Source of the DNA: Spirochaetota bacterium
Lineage (GTDB): Bacteria > Spirochaetota > UBA4802 > JAFGDQ01
Assembly: GCA_034190085.1 (NCBI GenBank)
Contig: JAXHTS010000073.1
Location: 1 to 64,000, forward strand
DNA length: 64,000 nt
Reading direction: 5' to 3'
Of this stretch, positions 17,189 through 28,034 are shown piece by piece. The notes under the pieces are model-generated. The model searched no databases. It was given only the letters and a program-made list of their open reading frames with translations, and was not told the DNA's origin. A program made the translations under genes and the position numbers. Within the stretch, counting starts at the first letter, position 1. The number at the start of each line of letters is the position of its first letter.

Positions 17189-17499
17189 GACTTATTAATT
17201 ATCCTATTGAGCATTGTTAGGTGAGTTGCCTATTTGAGGATTTAAGATGAAAAAATGTGGTAACGAAGGGCAACTCCTTACTATAAAACATAAACAATTC
17301 ATTAAATACCTTTTGTCTTATTTATGAACATGCCTTATTCCTTGGAAAGAGGAGTTGTACAATTATTTGCTTTAGGAGTTTACATTTTACATAAATTAAC
17401 ATTATCAATCGATACACCTTTTCCCAATAATTTCCAGATGGGCATATAATACAATATGAATATAATTAGCTATTAAAACTATAGTTAGGAGAAGAAACT
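17189..17499. other. 311-base gap before ppdK, nothing recognised
   Basis: No ORF or stable hairpin was found. The end contains the ppdK ribosome binding site (AGGAG at about 17488-17492). Confidence 0.5.
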
Positions 17500-20211
17500 A
17501 TGCGAAAAAGAGTATATTCTTTTGGTGGGAAGTCGACCGATGGAAGTGCAAAGATGAGAGACCTATTAGGAGGAAAAGGTGCAAATTTAGCTGAGATGTC
17601 TAGAATAGGTATACCCGTTCCATCAGGTTTTACTATTACTACAGAAGTCTGCAATGAATACTATGGAAACGATAAAAACTTTCCTAGTGAACTCAAGGGG
17701 GATGTTGAAAAAGCATTGAAGAGGATCGAGAAGGAGATGGGAGCGAAGTTTGGCGATAAAGACAATCCTCTTCTAGTTTCTGTGAGATCGGGAGCTAGGG
17801 TTTCAATGCCTGGAATGATGGATACCGTATTGAATCTTGGACTTAATGACGTTACCTTGAATGGTATTATAAAAAAAACAAATAATGAACGTTTTGCTTG
17901 GGATTCATATAGAAGATTTATTCAGATGTATGGTGATGTTGTAATGGGGCTTAAACCTGTATCCAAGGATGAAACTGATCCCTTTGAAGAGATTATTGAT
18001 GAACTGAAAAAATCAAAGGGAGTGGAGCAGGATCTGGACTTATCAGTTGATGACTTAAAGGAATTGGTTAAGAGGTTCAGAAATATTATTAATACAAGAT
18101 TAGGAAAGGAATTCCCGACTGATCCATATGAGCAATTATGGGGAGCTATTGGAGCAGTATTTGGTTCATGGGACAATGAAAGGGCCATACTATATAGAAA
18201 AATGAATAATTATAGTGATAGCTGGGGAACAGCAGTAAATGTTCAGGCTATGGTATTTGGCAATATGGGCAATGATTGTGCTACTGGTGTGGCATTTACT
18301 AGAGATCCTGCTACTGGAGAGAAAAATTTTTATGGAGAATACCTTGTAAACGCACAGGGAGAGGACGTTGTAGCCGGGATCAGGACCCCACAGCAGATTA
18401 CACACAACGACTCGAAAAAATGGGCAAGGGAGAACAATATAAGCGAGGAGGAAAGAAGATCAAAATATCCTTCTTTAGAAGAGAATATGCCTGAAGTCTA
18501 TAAGGAACTAGAAGGGGTATATAAAAAACTTGAAAAGCACTACCGCGATATGCAGGATATCGAATTCACTATCCAGAACAGAAAGCTATGGATGCTTCAG
18601 ACACGAAATGGGAAGAGGACCGCAGCGGCTGCAGTACGCATAGCAGTAGAAATGGTTGAAGAGGGGCTGATAGACAAGAAGGAGGCCCTTATGCGGATTG
18701 ACCCGGATTCCCTTGATCAATTGTTGCATCCAACCTTTGATCCAAATGCGACGAAAAAAGTGATTGGCAAGGGACTTCCCGCATCACCGGGCGCTGCTAC
18801 AGGGAAGATTGTTTTCCATGCTGATGATGCTGATGAGTTGAATAGTAGAGGAGAGAAGGTCATTCTTGTAAGGATTGAGACCTCACCGGAAGATTTAAAG
18901 GGGATGAATGCTGCTCAGGGGATATTGACCTCAAGAGGAGGCATGACCTCACATGCAGCTGTTGTTGCCAGAGGTATGGGGAAGTGCTGTGTTTCAGGAT
19001 GTGGTGTTTTAGATATTGATTATTCCAAAAAAGAGCTGGGGGTAGAAGACCTGATTATTAAAGAGGGAGACTACATATCACTTGATGGATCCACTGGCGA
19101 GGTTATGCTCGGAGAGGTCCCAACAATTAAGCCAGAACTATCTGGATATTTCGGCACCATTATGAATTGGTCTGATGAAGTGAGGAGGCTTGGGATTCGT
19201 ACTAATGCTGATACACCACAGGACGCTGTAACAGCAAAAAATTTCGGAGCAGAGGGGATTGGCTTGTGTAGAACCGAACACATGTTTTTTGAGGATGATA
19301 GGATTAAGGCCATGAGAGAGATGATACTTGCTGAAGATGTTGAGGGCAGAAAAAGGGCTTTGGATAAACTCTTACCAATACAGAGGAAGGATTTCTATGA
19401 AATATTAAAGGCAATGGAGGGATTTGGTGTTACAATTCGGTTATTAGATCCACCCCTGCATGAGTTTGTTCCTCATGAGGATGAAAATCAGAGAGAGATG
19501 GCCAAGGAGATGGGGATTACAATTGAAGCCATCAAAGCGAAGGTTGACTCGCTGCATGAGTTCAATCCGATGCTTGGTCATAGGGGTTGTCGCCTTGGTA
19601 TTACCTATCCTGAGATTACCCAAATGCAGGCTAGGGCAATTATTGAAGCTACATGCCAGCTCCATAAGGAGGGAACGGATGTTAAACCCGAGATAATGGT
19701 TCCCCTTGTAGGATCAGTAGAAGAGTTGAAAATGCAGAAAGATATAATAGTGCAAACCGCGAACATGGTAATGGAAGAGATGGGAGTTACTGTAGAATAT
19801 CTTATTGGTACAATGATTGAAGTTCCTAGAGCGGCCCTAACAGCAGATGATATTGCAAAGGAGGCTCAATTTTTTTCCTTTGGAACCAATGATCTTACTC
19901 AGATGACCTTTGGATACAGCAGGGACGATGCTGGCAAATTTTTACCAGAGTATGTGGACAAACAGATATTGCCATCAGATCCATTCAGCATTTTAGATAG
20001 AAACGGAGTTGGCAAGTTGATAAAAATTGGTGTTGAGAGTGGTAAGGATTCTAATCCTGATCTTAAAATCGGTATTTGTGGAGAACATGGAGGGGAGCCC
20101 AGCTCAGTTGAATTTTGTCATATAGTGAACATGAATTATGTAAGCTGTTCCCCCTATAGAGTACCAATAGCTAAGCTCGCAGCAGCCCAGGCTTCTATCA
20201 AGAATGATTGA
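17500..20211 (+). CDS. ppdK: Pyruvate, phosphate dikinase
   Basis: A 903-residue enzyme interconverting pyruvate + ATP + Pi and PEP + AMP + PPi, used for gluconeogenesis or PPi-linked glycolysis. It opens with the ATP-grasp domain ([27 protein letters not shown]). The swivelling phospho-His domain has [16 protein letters not shown] with His near residue 486. The C-terminal PEP/pyruvate barrel has [10 protein letters not shown] and the catalytic Cys in [10 protein letters not shown] (about 862). Thr two residues before the His is the site that PDRP-type regulators phosphorylate. AGGAG lies 7 bases before the ATG. The next gene begins 27 bases downstream. Confidence 0.97.
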   Translation: MRKRVYSFGGKSTDGSAKMRDLLGGKGANLAEMSRIGIPVPSGFTITTEVCNEYYGNDKNFPSELKGDVEKALKRIEKEMGAKFGDKDNPLLVSVRSGARVSMPGMMDTVLNLGLNDVTLNGIIKKTNNERFAWDSYRRFIQMYGDVVMGLKPVSKDETDPFEEIIDELKKSKGVEQDLDLSVDDLKELVKRFRNIINTRLGKEFPTDPYEQLWGAIGAVFGSWDNERAILYRKMNNYSDSWGTAVNVQAMVFGNMGNDCATGVAFTRDPATGEKNFYGEYLVNAQGEDVVAGIRTPQQITHNDSKKWARENNISEEERRSKYPSLEENMPEVYKELEGVYKKLEKHYRDMQDIEFTIQNRKLWMLQTRNGKRTAAAAVRIAVEMVEEGLIDKKEALMRIDPDSLDQLLHPTFDPNATKKVIGKGLPASPGAATGKIVFHADDADELNSRGEKVILVRIETSPEDLKGMNAAQGILTSRGGMTSHAAVVARGMGKCCVSGCGVLDIDYSKKELGVEDLIIKEGDYISLDGSTGEVMLGEVPTIKPELSGYFGTIMNWSDEVRRLGIRTNADTPQDAVTAKNFGAEGIGLCRTEHMFFEDDRIKAMREMILAEDVEGRKRALDKLLPIQRKDFYEILKAMEGFGVTIRLLDPPLHEFVPHEDENQREMAKEMGITIEAIKAKVDSLHEFNPMLGHRGCRLGITYPEITQMQARAIIEATCQLHKEGTDVKPEIMVPLVGSVEELKMQKDIIVQTANMVMEEMGVTVEYLIGTMIEVPRAALTADDIAKEAQFFSFGTNDLTQMTFGYSRDDAGKFLPEYVDKQILPSDPFSILDRNGVGKLIKIGVESGKDSNPDLKIGICGEHGGEPSSVEFCHIVNMNYVSCSPYRVPIAKLAAAQASIKND

Positions 20212-20238
20212 CAACTCTAGAGAATGATGGGGAGAATT

Positions 20239-20976
20239 ATGAAAATTTGTTTAAAATTTATAATGATAACAACAATGAGCACATTCCTATATGCCTCTTA
20301 TGATGATGCTCTGGAATTATACATCTCAAAGGGATATCAAAAATCACTTGATATTATCGCTAAAGAGTTGGATATCGACAAGGATATGATACCTGATTCC
20401 CCAAACTACAATTTACGCTTTCTTGCTGCTCACAATCATTGGAAACTCGGTAATCTTCAATCAGCTATAACACATTTCAAAAAATGTATTGAGATTAAGC
20501 GGGATAATGTTGACCCAATTATCGATCTTTCTATGCTACTGGTTGAAAATAGATTGTTCAGAGACGCTCGTTATTATGCTAAAAAGGCGTTAGATTTAGA
20601 AGAGGTCCCAATTGTTTACTATATTCTCGCCAAAAGTGCTTTAGGGCTTAAAAAATATAGTACAGCTAAGGAGTATTATGAGAAAGCGATTTCAATTAAG
20701 CCTGAGATGGGTATCTCTTATAATGGACTTGGTATAGCATTGATGAGGTTAAAGAGATATTCCGAAGCAAATACAGCCTTCTCTGCAGCCCTAGCGATTA
20801 TACCGAATTCCCCAGAGGTCTTAAACAACATTGGAATTTGTCTTGAGAAAGCTGGAAATTTGGATGATGCGCTAAGGTATGTGAAGAAGGCCAGTGTATT
20901 AAATCCTAATAATCCTATAATCAAAAAAAATCTTCGTCAATTGAGAAAAAATGCGATAAAGGATACAGGGGATTAG
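20239..20976 (+). CDS. Exported TPR protein
   Basis: A 245-residue protein with a signal peptide (MKICLKFIMITTMSTFLYAS) and about five tetratricopeptide repeats, clearest at YYILAKSALGLKKYSTAKEY, YNGLGIALMRLKRYSEANTA and LNNIGICLEKAGNLDDALRY. The frame is open from ATG 20224. ATG 20239 is preferred because GGGGAGA at 20229-20235 precedes it and because the signal peptide then begins properly. It follows ppdK closely and may be cotranscribed. No enzymatic domain is present. It probably acts in the periplasm as an interaction scaffold. Confidence 0.75.
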   Translation: MKICLKFIMITTMSTFLYASYDDALELYISKGYQKSLDIIAKELDIDKDMIPDSPNYNLRFLAAHNHWKLGNLQSAITHFKKCIEIKRDNVDPIIDLSMLLVENRLFRDARYYAKKALDLEEVPIVYYILAKSALGLKKYSTAKEYYEKAISIKPEMGISYNGLGIALMRLKRYSEANTAFSAALAIIPNSPEVLNNIGICLEKAGNLDDALRYVKKASVLNPNNPIIKKNLRQLRKNAIKDTGD

Positions 20977-21021
20977 AGATTAGCTATTACATATTATAGT
21001 CTCTATTATGATTTAATATGA

Positions 21022-21831
21022 TTAATTTGAGAATGCATATCCAGTTGATATAATTAGGCTTATTGAATCGATATAACCACTGTTTGAACCTGAGAGGTAT
21101 GCTTTTTCTGTTTGTGGATTGGTTAGATTGAGATCACCCCCAAAATCCAACCTGTTTCTTATCCATTCAGTCCCTATGGAGACATAGAGTCCGCCGCTAA
21201 AATAGATGGTGCAATTCAACTCAGAACCGAAGGATAGTCCGTTATCCGATTTTCTATTATCCCCGATGTATCCTGAGATGGTTTCCTTAGCTATAGGGGT
21301 AGCAATATATTTTGAGAAAACATATCCCAATAGGGGTGTAAAAACAAAATCCCATCTCTTTCTATTTGTAGCATGTATTGAGGGTCCAAAATAAAGTGAT
21401 ATATCTCTGTAGAGATAACCTGTCCAGTTTTTATAATTCGATCCAAAGTTTGATTTTTGAACGATGTATGACCTCCTCAATCTTGTATTTATCCCGAAAT
21501 GATTATAAAACATATACTCAAATGTAAGACCAAAAGCAAATGAAAGATGAGAGACCTCTATCTCCTTTGTTACACCATTTTCAAAGGTATAGGTTGAACG
21601 CAAAATCGTGTTATTTACAGGATCAATAACCTCATCAAGAAAATCATTTTCAGCATCAATAAGATTGCCTCGCGGAAAGCCGAAATTGATAAATGCGCCT
21701 AGTAACATCTGACCTGCATGAGCGCCCTCTGGAGGTTTATCGAGTTCATCGAACCTAGCTGAATATGTTATAGAAGAGAACATCATAGTCAAAAATATCA
21801 AGCAAAGTGTACAGATATATTTTTCTTTCAT
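21022..21831 (-). CDS. Probable outer-membrane beta-barrel protein
   Basis: A 269-residue protein. The first 24 residues (MKEKYICTLCLIFLTMMFSS...) form a signal peptide. The body has repeated short amphipathic strands with aromatic ends (LSFAFGLTFEYMFYN, YLYRDISLYFGPSI, GLYVSIGTEWIRNRL), typical of an 8-12 strand barrel, ending ISTGYAFSN. The frame extends to 21900, but ATG 21831 is chosen because the signal peptide begins there and GAGAAG lies just upstream. It converges on the TPR gene. No specific family was recognised. Confidence 0.68.
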   Translation of the reverse strand: MKEKYICTLCLIFLTMMFSSITYSARFDELDKPPEGAHAGQMLLGAFINFGFPRGNLIDAENDFLDEVIDPVNNTILRSTYTFENGVTKEIEVSHLSFAFGLTFEYMFYNHFGINTRLRRSYIVQKSNFGSNYKNWTGYLYRDISLYFGPSIHATNRKRWDFVFTPLLGYVFSKYIATPIAKETISGYIGDNRKSDNGLSFGSELNCTIYFSGGLYVSIGTEWIRNRLDFGGDLNLTNPQTEKAYLSGSNSGYIDSISLIISTGYAFSN

Positions 21832-21865
21832 GCTAACTTCTCTTCTCCTCAATTTTCTTTTCTCA

Positions 21866-21955
21866 TTACAAAGATGAATATGCTCTTTCCAATTCCTCAA
21901 AGCTTATAGCCCTCTCTATAATTTCAACCTCATTGATCATACCTCTGAGGTAATA
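21866..21955 (-). pseudogene. Remnant of a LamG-like domain C-terminus
   Basis: On the minus strand about 29 codons read YYLRGMINEVEIIERAISF and then EELERAYSSL before TAA at 21868-21866; a stop lies just upstream and no fold-defining residues precede it. The pattern 'G.I.EV.I..RA.s..E....Y' is the classic end of LamG/concanavalin-like domains. It sits 34 bases upstream of the outer-membrane protein start. Most likely this is the last piece of a decayed surface protein gene. Confidence 0.4.
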
Positions 21956-22297
21956 TCATCAATTTTAAAAAACTTGATTAATCATTAGAATACTATTATA
22001 ATTCAGGATGAATAAATGGCTATGCATAGATGTTAATAAAATGTTAAACTAATACATACTAATGTATCAATAGCTTCTCAGACCAGGATAAAGGTGAGAA
22101 ATGCTATTTTTACAATATATAACCAAATTCAATCGCTTCTATAAGAATCATTGATCTGTAGATATTTGTCAATATAAACTTTATAGGATTAACATCTAAT
22201 CTTACATTTAATCGAATAGCCAAATTATTTAGTATTAGAGCCATACCATTAATTTATTTAAGATGAATGATATTATTTCTATTAAAGGATTAGAACT
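21956..22297. other. 342-base gap before the chemotaxis receptor, nothing further recognised
   Basis: AT-rich, with no ORF or clear hairpin. AAGGA about 9 bases before 22298 is the receptor's ribosome binding site. Confidence 0.45.
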
Positions 22298-24082
22298 ATG
22301 GGTAGACTAAAAAACTTGTTATTGGGATCTATGAGCAGAAAAATATACGCTATCTTATGTATTCATATATTAGCTATTATAGTTATCGTATTTATCATCC
22401 AATATGCCCTAAATGCTGTTTACAGTATCGGAATGATAGGTTTAATAGAGCGTGAGCATACTGTCACGTATCAAAGGGGCATGTCGAATTTCTATAGATA
22501 CCTTCATAACGATAAGGCGAATGGCAAGGATCTATATAAAAATGAATCTAACCGTCTGATAAGCATATATAGCGCAATCTGTCCACTTTTAGATGATATA
22601 AAGACCAAATCCAATAAGAATATTGCCCAACCCCTATCTGAATTGATCAAAACTACTAGCTATGACCGATTAGAGGATTTTGTCGGAATACTGAGACTTG
22701 TAGACTCAAATGACCTGCTAATACAGCTAATAAATAAATCAAAGGAATCTAGGGACATCAATAAAAGATTATCCACTTTGACAGATGAATATTTAAATAC
22801 TTCAGAAGGATTAAAGAGGAAAGCATCCTTTAATAAAATAGTAGAACTTGATAAAAGGCTATCCGCTCTTTCCCTAGAAATGTCAATAACAGCAACAAAA
22901 CTATCTGAGGAGATAGCCTCTTATGTCTCAATCCTCCTATGGCTCTTCATATTGGTCGCTCTTTCAATTATCACCATTATTTCGTACATCATGGCAAACT
23001 CAATCATTAAGCCAATAAAAACCACTTCAGAGATGATAAGGGATATCTCTGAAGGAGAGGGCGATTTAACCAAGGAACTACCAATAGATTCAAAGGATGA
23101 GGTAGGTGAAATCGCAAAGAACTTCAATAATTTTGTGAAAAAAATCAGGGGTGTAATAACAGACGTAAAGGATATATCAAATCAGTTAGCGGCCTCGGCT
23201 GAGGAGATGTCATCAACGTCTCTATCCTTTTCTGAGAATTCCCAAAGTCAGGCCGCTAGTTCTGAAGAGATAACAGCTACAGTTGAAGAGGTGGCTGCAG
23301 GCGTAGATAATGTAGCCCAGAGCGCAGAGGGACAATTTGACAGCATGACATCATTTATTTCAAGAATGGATGAACTTTCTGAAATGATAAAAAAAATGGG
23401 CCAATTAACAAAAGAGGCGTCAGTGCTCTCTGAGAATATATTAGAAAAGGGGAAATCAGGTGAAACATCCTTGAAGGGGATGAATGAGAGTATGATGAAG
23501 ATTAGCGACAGCTCTAACAAAATTACTAATATAATTGAAATTATAAATGACATATCCGAACAGATAAATCTGCTTTCATTAAATGCTGCGATAGAGGCAG
23601 CGAGAGCAGGAGAGGCGGGCCGAGGATTTGCTGTAGTTGCTGATGAGATATCGAAATTGGCTGATCAGACTGCAGGAAGCATAAAGGATATTGATGCGCT
23701 CATTGGAGTGAATGAGGGAGAGATAAAGATGGGTATATCCAATGTCAATGATACGGTGAATGGCATTAGCGCAATAATTGAAGGGATCAATTCAATAGAT
23801 GAGATGATGAACAGGATATTTGAGTCTATGCAGAAGCAATTGGAAACAAATGAAAATGTTAACAGCGAGGCAGAGGATGTAAAAATTAAATCAGATGAGA
23901 TTAGAAATGCGACAAGCGAGCAGAAGATTGCTGTTACCGAGATAGTAAAATCTATCTCAAATATAAGTGAATTGACTCAGTCCACCTCATCAGGGGCAGA
24001 GGAGATGGCAAGCAACTCTGAAGAGCTTTCAGGAATGGCAGAATCTCTCAAGCTTAAGGTGGATTATTTTAAGCTTGAGTAA
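22298..24082 (+). CDS. Methyl-accepting chemotaxis protein
   Basis: A 594-residue transmembrane receptor. Helix 1 is at about residues 17-43. A periplasmic helical ligand domain of about 165 residues follows, with no recognised subtype. Helix 2 is at about 208-232, then a HAMP domain ([32 protein letters not shown]). The cytoplasmic coiled-coil signalling domain has the conserved hairpin tip around residues 415-450 ([30 protein letters not shown]). It signals through CheW/CheA, none of which is in the window. There is no C-terminal pentapeptide tether. The gene is monocistronic. Confidence 0.95.
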   Translation: MGRLKNLLLGSMSRKIYAILCIHILAIIVIVFIIQYALNAVYSIGMIGLIEREHTVTYQRGMSNFYRYLHNDKANGKDLYKNESNRLISIYSAICPLLDDIKTKSNKNIAQPLSELIKTTSYDRLEDFVGILRLVDSNDLLIQLINKSKESRDINKRLSTLTDEYLNTSEGLKRKASFNKIVELDKRLSALSLEMSITATKLSEEIASYVSILLWLFILVALSIITIISYIMANSIIKPIKTTSEMIRDISEGEGDLTKELPIDSKDEVGEIAKNFNNFVKKIRGVITDVKDISNQLAASAEEMSSTSLSFSENSQSQAASSEEITATVEEVAAGVDNVAQSAEGQFDSMTSFISRMDELSEMIKKMGQLTKEASVLSENILEKGKSGETSLKGMNESMMKISDSSNKITNIIEIINDISEQINLLSLNAAIEAARAGEAGRGFAVVADEISKLADQTAGSIKDIDALIGVNEGEIKMGISNVNDTVNGISAIIEGINSIDEMMNRIFESMQKQLETNENVNSEAEDVKIKSDEIRNATSEQKIAVTEIVKSISNISELTQSTSSGAEEMASNSEELSGMAESLKLKVDYFKLE

Positions 24083-24233
24083 AGGCTGAATGCAATCACT
24101 AAATATAGTATTATCTTCCCAGGATATCATTATCCTCTCAAGTGACATTATCCTAACAGATACTTTTTCAATACTCCCTATTCATTCTCTTCAAGCTCCT
24201 TAGAAATCATCTAACGCTTAAGTAATTTACAGA

Positions 24234-25154
24234 CTATTTCATAAAATCTAGGATCCACCTGGTTAATCCGATTGAGACCAATATCGCTCCCTCTGTACGC
24301 GAAAGTAACCACCCAGTCCTCAGGAATAGAACAACCAGAATAACCATTCCTGATAGCATAAGAAGCGATTGAATCGCCAACGGATCGATCTCTAAGGGAT
24401 TTATAATCCCTGCTAATCCTAAAACACCCAGAATATTAAAGAGATCACTACCGATCAAATTACCAGCAGATATGCCATGCTTGCCCTTTAGAACAGCTAC
24501 AATAGAAGTAACCATTTCTGGAGCGGAGGTGCCGGCTGCAACGATTGTAACACCAATAATCCATTCAGACACTCCTATATACCTAGCGATTTCTGAGGCG
24601 GACTCAACCAAAAAATGCCCCCCCGCTATTATTATTATTATGCTGACTGGTAATATTATGTAATCTATGGATGTTGCCCTTTCATGCAATATCCCCTCTT
24701 CATCCATGACCTCCTTTTGGACAAAAAGGAATACGAGATACCCAAAAAGTAGAGAGGCTAATATAACCCCCTCCCATCTTTTAAGCTGATGGTCATGGAA
24801 AAACAGCAAAAGGAGCAGAGTGACGCCAATCATAAATAATCCATCCCTATATACAAGCCTATGGGATGTTTCAATACCCTTTATTATGGCCACGGTACCG
24901 AGTATAAAACCCAGATTAAAGATATTGGAGCCTACTATATTCCCAACAGAGATGTTTGCATAACCCTTGATGCTAGCGCCAATAGTAACCGCAAATTCAG
25001 GCGCTGAAGTACCAAAGGCAACTACAGTAAGTCCAACTACAAGCTCTGACACACCAAAGGTCTCAGCAATTCTACTTGCTGACTCTACCAGATATTTTGC
25101 TCCATACCATAAGGCTAATATTGATACTATAAGTAAAATAATATCTATTATCAT
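24234..25154 (-). CDS. Ca2+/Na+ antiporter (CaCA family, YrbG-like)
   Basis: A 306-residue, roughly ten-helix antiporter. The two inverted alpha-repeats that bind the cation are both present: VAFGTSAPEF...VGNIVGSNIFN (residues about 45-85) and VAAGTSAPEM...AGNLIGSDLFN (about 195-240). The acidic residues of both GTSAPE motifs are intact. The ATG overlaps the TGA of the upstream dehydrogenase by four bases, so the two are translationally coupled. No biochemical link between the two is obvious. Confidence 0.92.
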   Translation of the reverse strand: MIIDIILLIVSILALWYGAKYLVESASRIAETFGVSELVVGLTVVAFGTSAPEFAVTIGASIKGYANISVGNIVGSNIFNLGFILGTVAIIKGIETSHRLVYRDGLFMIGVTLLLLLFFHDHQLKRWEGVILASLLFGYLVFLFVQKEVMDEEGILHERATSIDYIILPVSIIIIIAGGHFLVESASEIARYIGVSEWIIGVTIVAAGTSAPEMVTSIVAVLKGKHGISAGNLIGSDLFNILGVLGLAGIINPLEIDPLAIQSLLMLSGMVILVVLFLRTGWLLSRTEGAILVSIGLTRWILDFMK

Positions 25155-26158
25155 AATATTGACTCATACTTTTTAGAGTATAATGATTTATATGCGGAAT
25201 CGATTAGCCTCAGCTCTCTTCGTATTCTTTCCAAAGAAGGTTGCCAGCTCCTTTGAGAGATATAGGCTTCAATGAATGCTTTATGCATTGCCTTAAATCC
25301 GAGAAAATCCATTGGATTGATTATTGATAATCCCTTCCTCTTGCCATAAACATATACAAAGAGTCCATTGCTCTCAAAAGTAATAACCCCCTCAGTGCCG
25401 TATACCTTGGATAATCCTACACCCTTTAGTGAATTGGGTATTCTCCATGAATGGAGAAGTCTGCCAATCATACCATTCTCAAATTCTACATTTATTATCA
25501 TGGAGTCTTCAAATGGGATGTTTGTATCATATTCGATGTCTGGTTTACTGGCCAGCACCTGAACAGGGGATGCACCAGCCAATGAAACCAGAGCGTTGAT
25601 CCAATGAACGCCACCCTCAAGAAGGGCTCCACCACCCACTATACTTGCATCCGAGCGCCATCCGGATATTTTATCCCTATTTGTTTTATTTAAATCGATA
25701 ATAAGCGGATTCCCAATATAATCCCCTTCGATATATTCCCTAACCCTCTTAATAAAGGGTTTATAATAATAATTCTCAGCAACAGTGCAATTTACCCTAT
25801 TCTTAGCAACAGCTCTCTCTATATCATTCAATTCCTCGATATTTCGCGTAATCGGTTTTTCAATAATTATATCTTTATTGTTATCTGCGTTTAAGATTGC
25901 CAATTTGGAATGAGAATCTGGAGGTGTTGTAATGAAAGCGATATCAAATAAATCTGAAACAGCAGCATCTTCATAGCTTCCGAAGGAGATTCTCCCACCA
26001 TATTTCGAAACATATTCCTTGGACTTTGAAAGATTTCTGCTGGCAAAGGATATATCAATATCAGAGTGGATCTTTTTTAATATCTTTGCATGCCTGGCCG
26101 CAATATTACCACAACCGAAAAAACATATATGTGGTAATTTATCTTTACTTAAGTGAAT
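25151..26158 (-). CDS. Gfo/Idh/MocA-family NAD(P)-dependent oxidoreductase with apparent ATT start
   Basis: From TTG 25903 the protein would lack its cofactor domain, but the same frame stays open upstream to a TAG at 26175-26173 and encodes a full Rossmann fold: HICFFGCGNIAARHAKIL (GxGxxA motif), DIAFITTPPDSHSK, then EKPITRN with the family EKP motif. No ATG, GTG or TTG exists in that upstream part. GAGGAG (26171-26166) is followed at 4 and 7 bases by two ATT codons, so initiation at ATT 26158 (or 26161) is proposed, giving 335 residues. The C-terminal domain (GGGALLEGGVHWINAL) is normal. The substrate, usually a sugar, is unknown. Coupled to the antiporter gene. Confidence 0.75.
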   Translation of the reverse strand: MHLSKDKLPHICFFGCGNIAARHAKILKKIHSDIDISFASRNLSKSKEYVSKYGGRISFGSYEDAAVSDLFDIAFITTPPDSHSKLAILNADNNKDIIIEKPITRNIEELNDIERAVAKNRVNCTVAENYYYKPFIKRVREYIEGDYIGNPLIIDLNKTNRDKISGWRSDASIVGGGALLEGGVHWINALVSLAGASPVQVLASKPDIEYDTNIPFEDSMIINVEFENGMIGRLLHSWRIPNSLKGVGLSKVYGTEGVITFESNGLFVYVYGKRKGLSIINPMDFLGFKAMHKAFIEAYISQRSWQPSLERIRRELRLIDSAYKSLYSKKYESIL

Positions 26159-26296
26159 AATCGAACTCCTCTATGTTTTGAATGCTCATATAATATTTAT
26201 ACTTTTATCTACGTGTCAACTACTAACCTAAGATTTCCAGAATTTTGTAATAACGATTATTTAAAAAAAAAGATAGATTAATTCAAATAAAATATC

Positions 26297-26327
26297 TTGA
26301 CTTCTATATGATTTTTTTAGGTAAAAT
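26297..26327 (+). promoter_or_regulatory. Possible promoter of the carboxyltransferase genes
   Basis: TTGACT at 26297-26302 and TAAAAT at 26322-26327 are separated by 19 bases, longer than optimal. It lies in the 304-base gap before 26463, which is otherwise featureless. Confidence 0.25.
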
Positions 26328-26462
26328 AATCAGCTAAGATATATATAGATTTATTATAGGTCTTCTCATTCAATCAGGCGATCGGTAATTGAAAAAAATA
26401 CCTAATCATGATCAATTAAAGAATAACCGACACCTGAAATATTTTCAAAGGAGTGATACAGT

Positions 26463-28013
26463 ATGGGAAAATGGATGGAGAGTTATCTTGAGAAGTATGA
26501 GAAACTGCTTCATGAGAGTAAAGAAGGTGGTGGAATTGATCGAGTTAAGATACAGCATTCCTTAGGAAAGCTCACTGCCAGAGAAAGGATTGAGCGTTTA
26601 GCTGATCCCGGTTCTTTTGAGGAGGTAGGTGGGTTTGTGAGGGATGATCGCCCACCCTATGATGGCAATCCAAGACTAAGCCCCTCTGAAGGCATCGTTA
26701 CAGGTTATGCGAAAATCAATGGTCGACAAGTTATAATCTATTCCATGGACTTTACGGTCATGTCTGGCTCTTTAGGTGACCAGGCAGTATGGAAATTGTC
26801 AGATCTATCCTGGTTTGCAGGACAGATGCGTATACCATTAATCAGCATTATCGATTCAGCAGGAGAGAGGCTAAGCATAAAGGATGGGAATGTGGGCTAC
26901 TTTGGACTGGCACATTTCTTCAGAAATTATTCCCTCATCTCTGGATTGGTTCCAAGGATATCCCTTGTATTAGGACCATGTTCAGGAATACAATCTGTGG
27001 TTCCAGTTTTATCAGATTTTCTTATTATGAATAGGGAGGTTGGTTTCTTATGGCTAGGGGGCGATAAGGATTCCGATGATGCAGGTGGGGCTGATTTTCA
27101 TATGGAAAGGAGCGGGCAATGTGATTTTGTAGTTGATAGCGATGAGGAGGCTATTGAAAAGACAAAGGAACTCTTGGGTTACTTACCTCAGAATTGCTGG
27201 GAGAAACCACCTGCAATAGAGACAAAGGATGATCCGGAAAGGATGGAGGAATCCCTGCTCGATGTTATGCCAGATGATCCAAAATTTACCTATGATATTC
27301 ATGATATTATTGAGTTAGTTGTTGATGATGGAGAATTTATAGAGATAAAGGAAGATTTTGTAAACCATCTAATATTGGGTTTCTGCCGCTTTAATGGCCA
27401 ACCATGTGGACTTGTCGCAAACAATCCAGATGAGCTTAGTGGAATCATAGAGCCTGACTCATCGGATAAGTATGATAGATTCATGAACTTCCTGGATGCC
27501 TTTAATATTCCCCTTGTCACCCTCGTTGATACCACCGCATTCCCTCCTGGTGACAAATGGGAAAGGTTGGGGGTAATCAGGCATGGAGCAAAACTTCTTC
27601 ATTCCTATGCGCATCTCACATGTCCCAAGGTCACAGTGGTATTAAGGCGTTCATATGGTGGAGGGAACATCGTAATGGGCTGCATAAGAATGACACCTGA
27701 TTATGTATATGGATGGCCTACAATGGAATTTGCTCCAACCGGTCCAGAGACGGTTGTGCATGCGGTCTTTCATAAGGAGTTAGCAAGGGCGAAGGAAGAG
27801 GGTAATTACGATGAGGTCTTTAATTCCTATTTGAGTATATTAAAAGAACAATTTAGCGTTCTAAATCTATCCAGGGTATGGACTACTCCCTATACCGTTC
27901 ATGAGGTTATTGATCCAAGGGAAACCAGACCCAAGATCATCAAAGCGCTGCAGTCGCTAAACAATAAGAGCGAATTTGTTCTTAAAAAGAAACGCTCAAT
28001 CAAACCCGCATAG
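26463..28013 (+). CDS. Acyl-CoA carboxylase, carboxyltransferase subunit (divergent paralogue 1)
   Basis: A 516-residue biotin-dependent carboxyltransferase of the PCCB/AccD type, with N and C crotonase-like domains. LTARERIERLADPGSFEE and DFTVMSGSLGD are typical. The usual 'SGGAR.QE' is here SAGERLSIKD, and 'GPCAGGAVYSPA' is GPCSGIQSVVPV, so the N-domain acyl-CoA pocket is altered. The C-domain oxyanion region (RRSYGGGNIVMG, YGWPTMEFAPTGPE) is closer to the consensus. AAGGAG precedes the ATG. Its paralogue follows after 21 bases. It would use biotin from the carrier at 31211. Confidence 0.87.
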   Translation: MGKWMESYLEKYEKLLHESKEGGGIDRVKIQHSLGKLTARERIERLADPGSFEEVGGFVRDDRPPYDGNPRLSPSEGIVTGYAKINGRQVIIYSMDFTVMSGSLGDQAVWKLSDLSWFAGQMRIPLISIIDSAGERLSIKDGNVGYFGLAHFFRNYSLISGLVPRISLVLGPCSGIQSVVPVLSDFLIMNREVGFLWLGGDKDSDDAGGADFHMERSGQCDFVVDSDEEAIEKTKELLGYLPQNCWEKPPAIETKDDPERMEESLLDVMPDDPKFTYDIHDIIELVVDDGEFIEIKEDFVNHLILGFCRFNGQPCGLVANNPDELSGIIEPDSSDKYDRFMNFLDAFNIPLVTLVDTTAFPPGDKWERLGVIRHGAKLLHSYAHLTCPKVTVVLRRSYGGGNIVMGCIRMTPDYVYGWPTMEFAPTGPETVVHAVFHKELARAKEEGNYDEVFNSYLSILKEQFSVLNLSRVWTTPYTVHEVIDPRETRPKIIKALQSLNNKSEFVLKKKRSIKPA

Positions 28014-28034
28014 GGTATTAAAAGAGGTACTGAC

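Noticed and set aside
25151-25903. Reading the oxidoreductase as an N-terminally truncated pseudogene
   Set aside because: The upstream frame is open and encodes a complete, unbroken Rossmann domain, so a non-standard start is the simpler reading.
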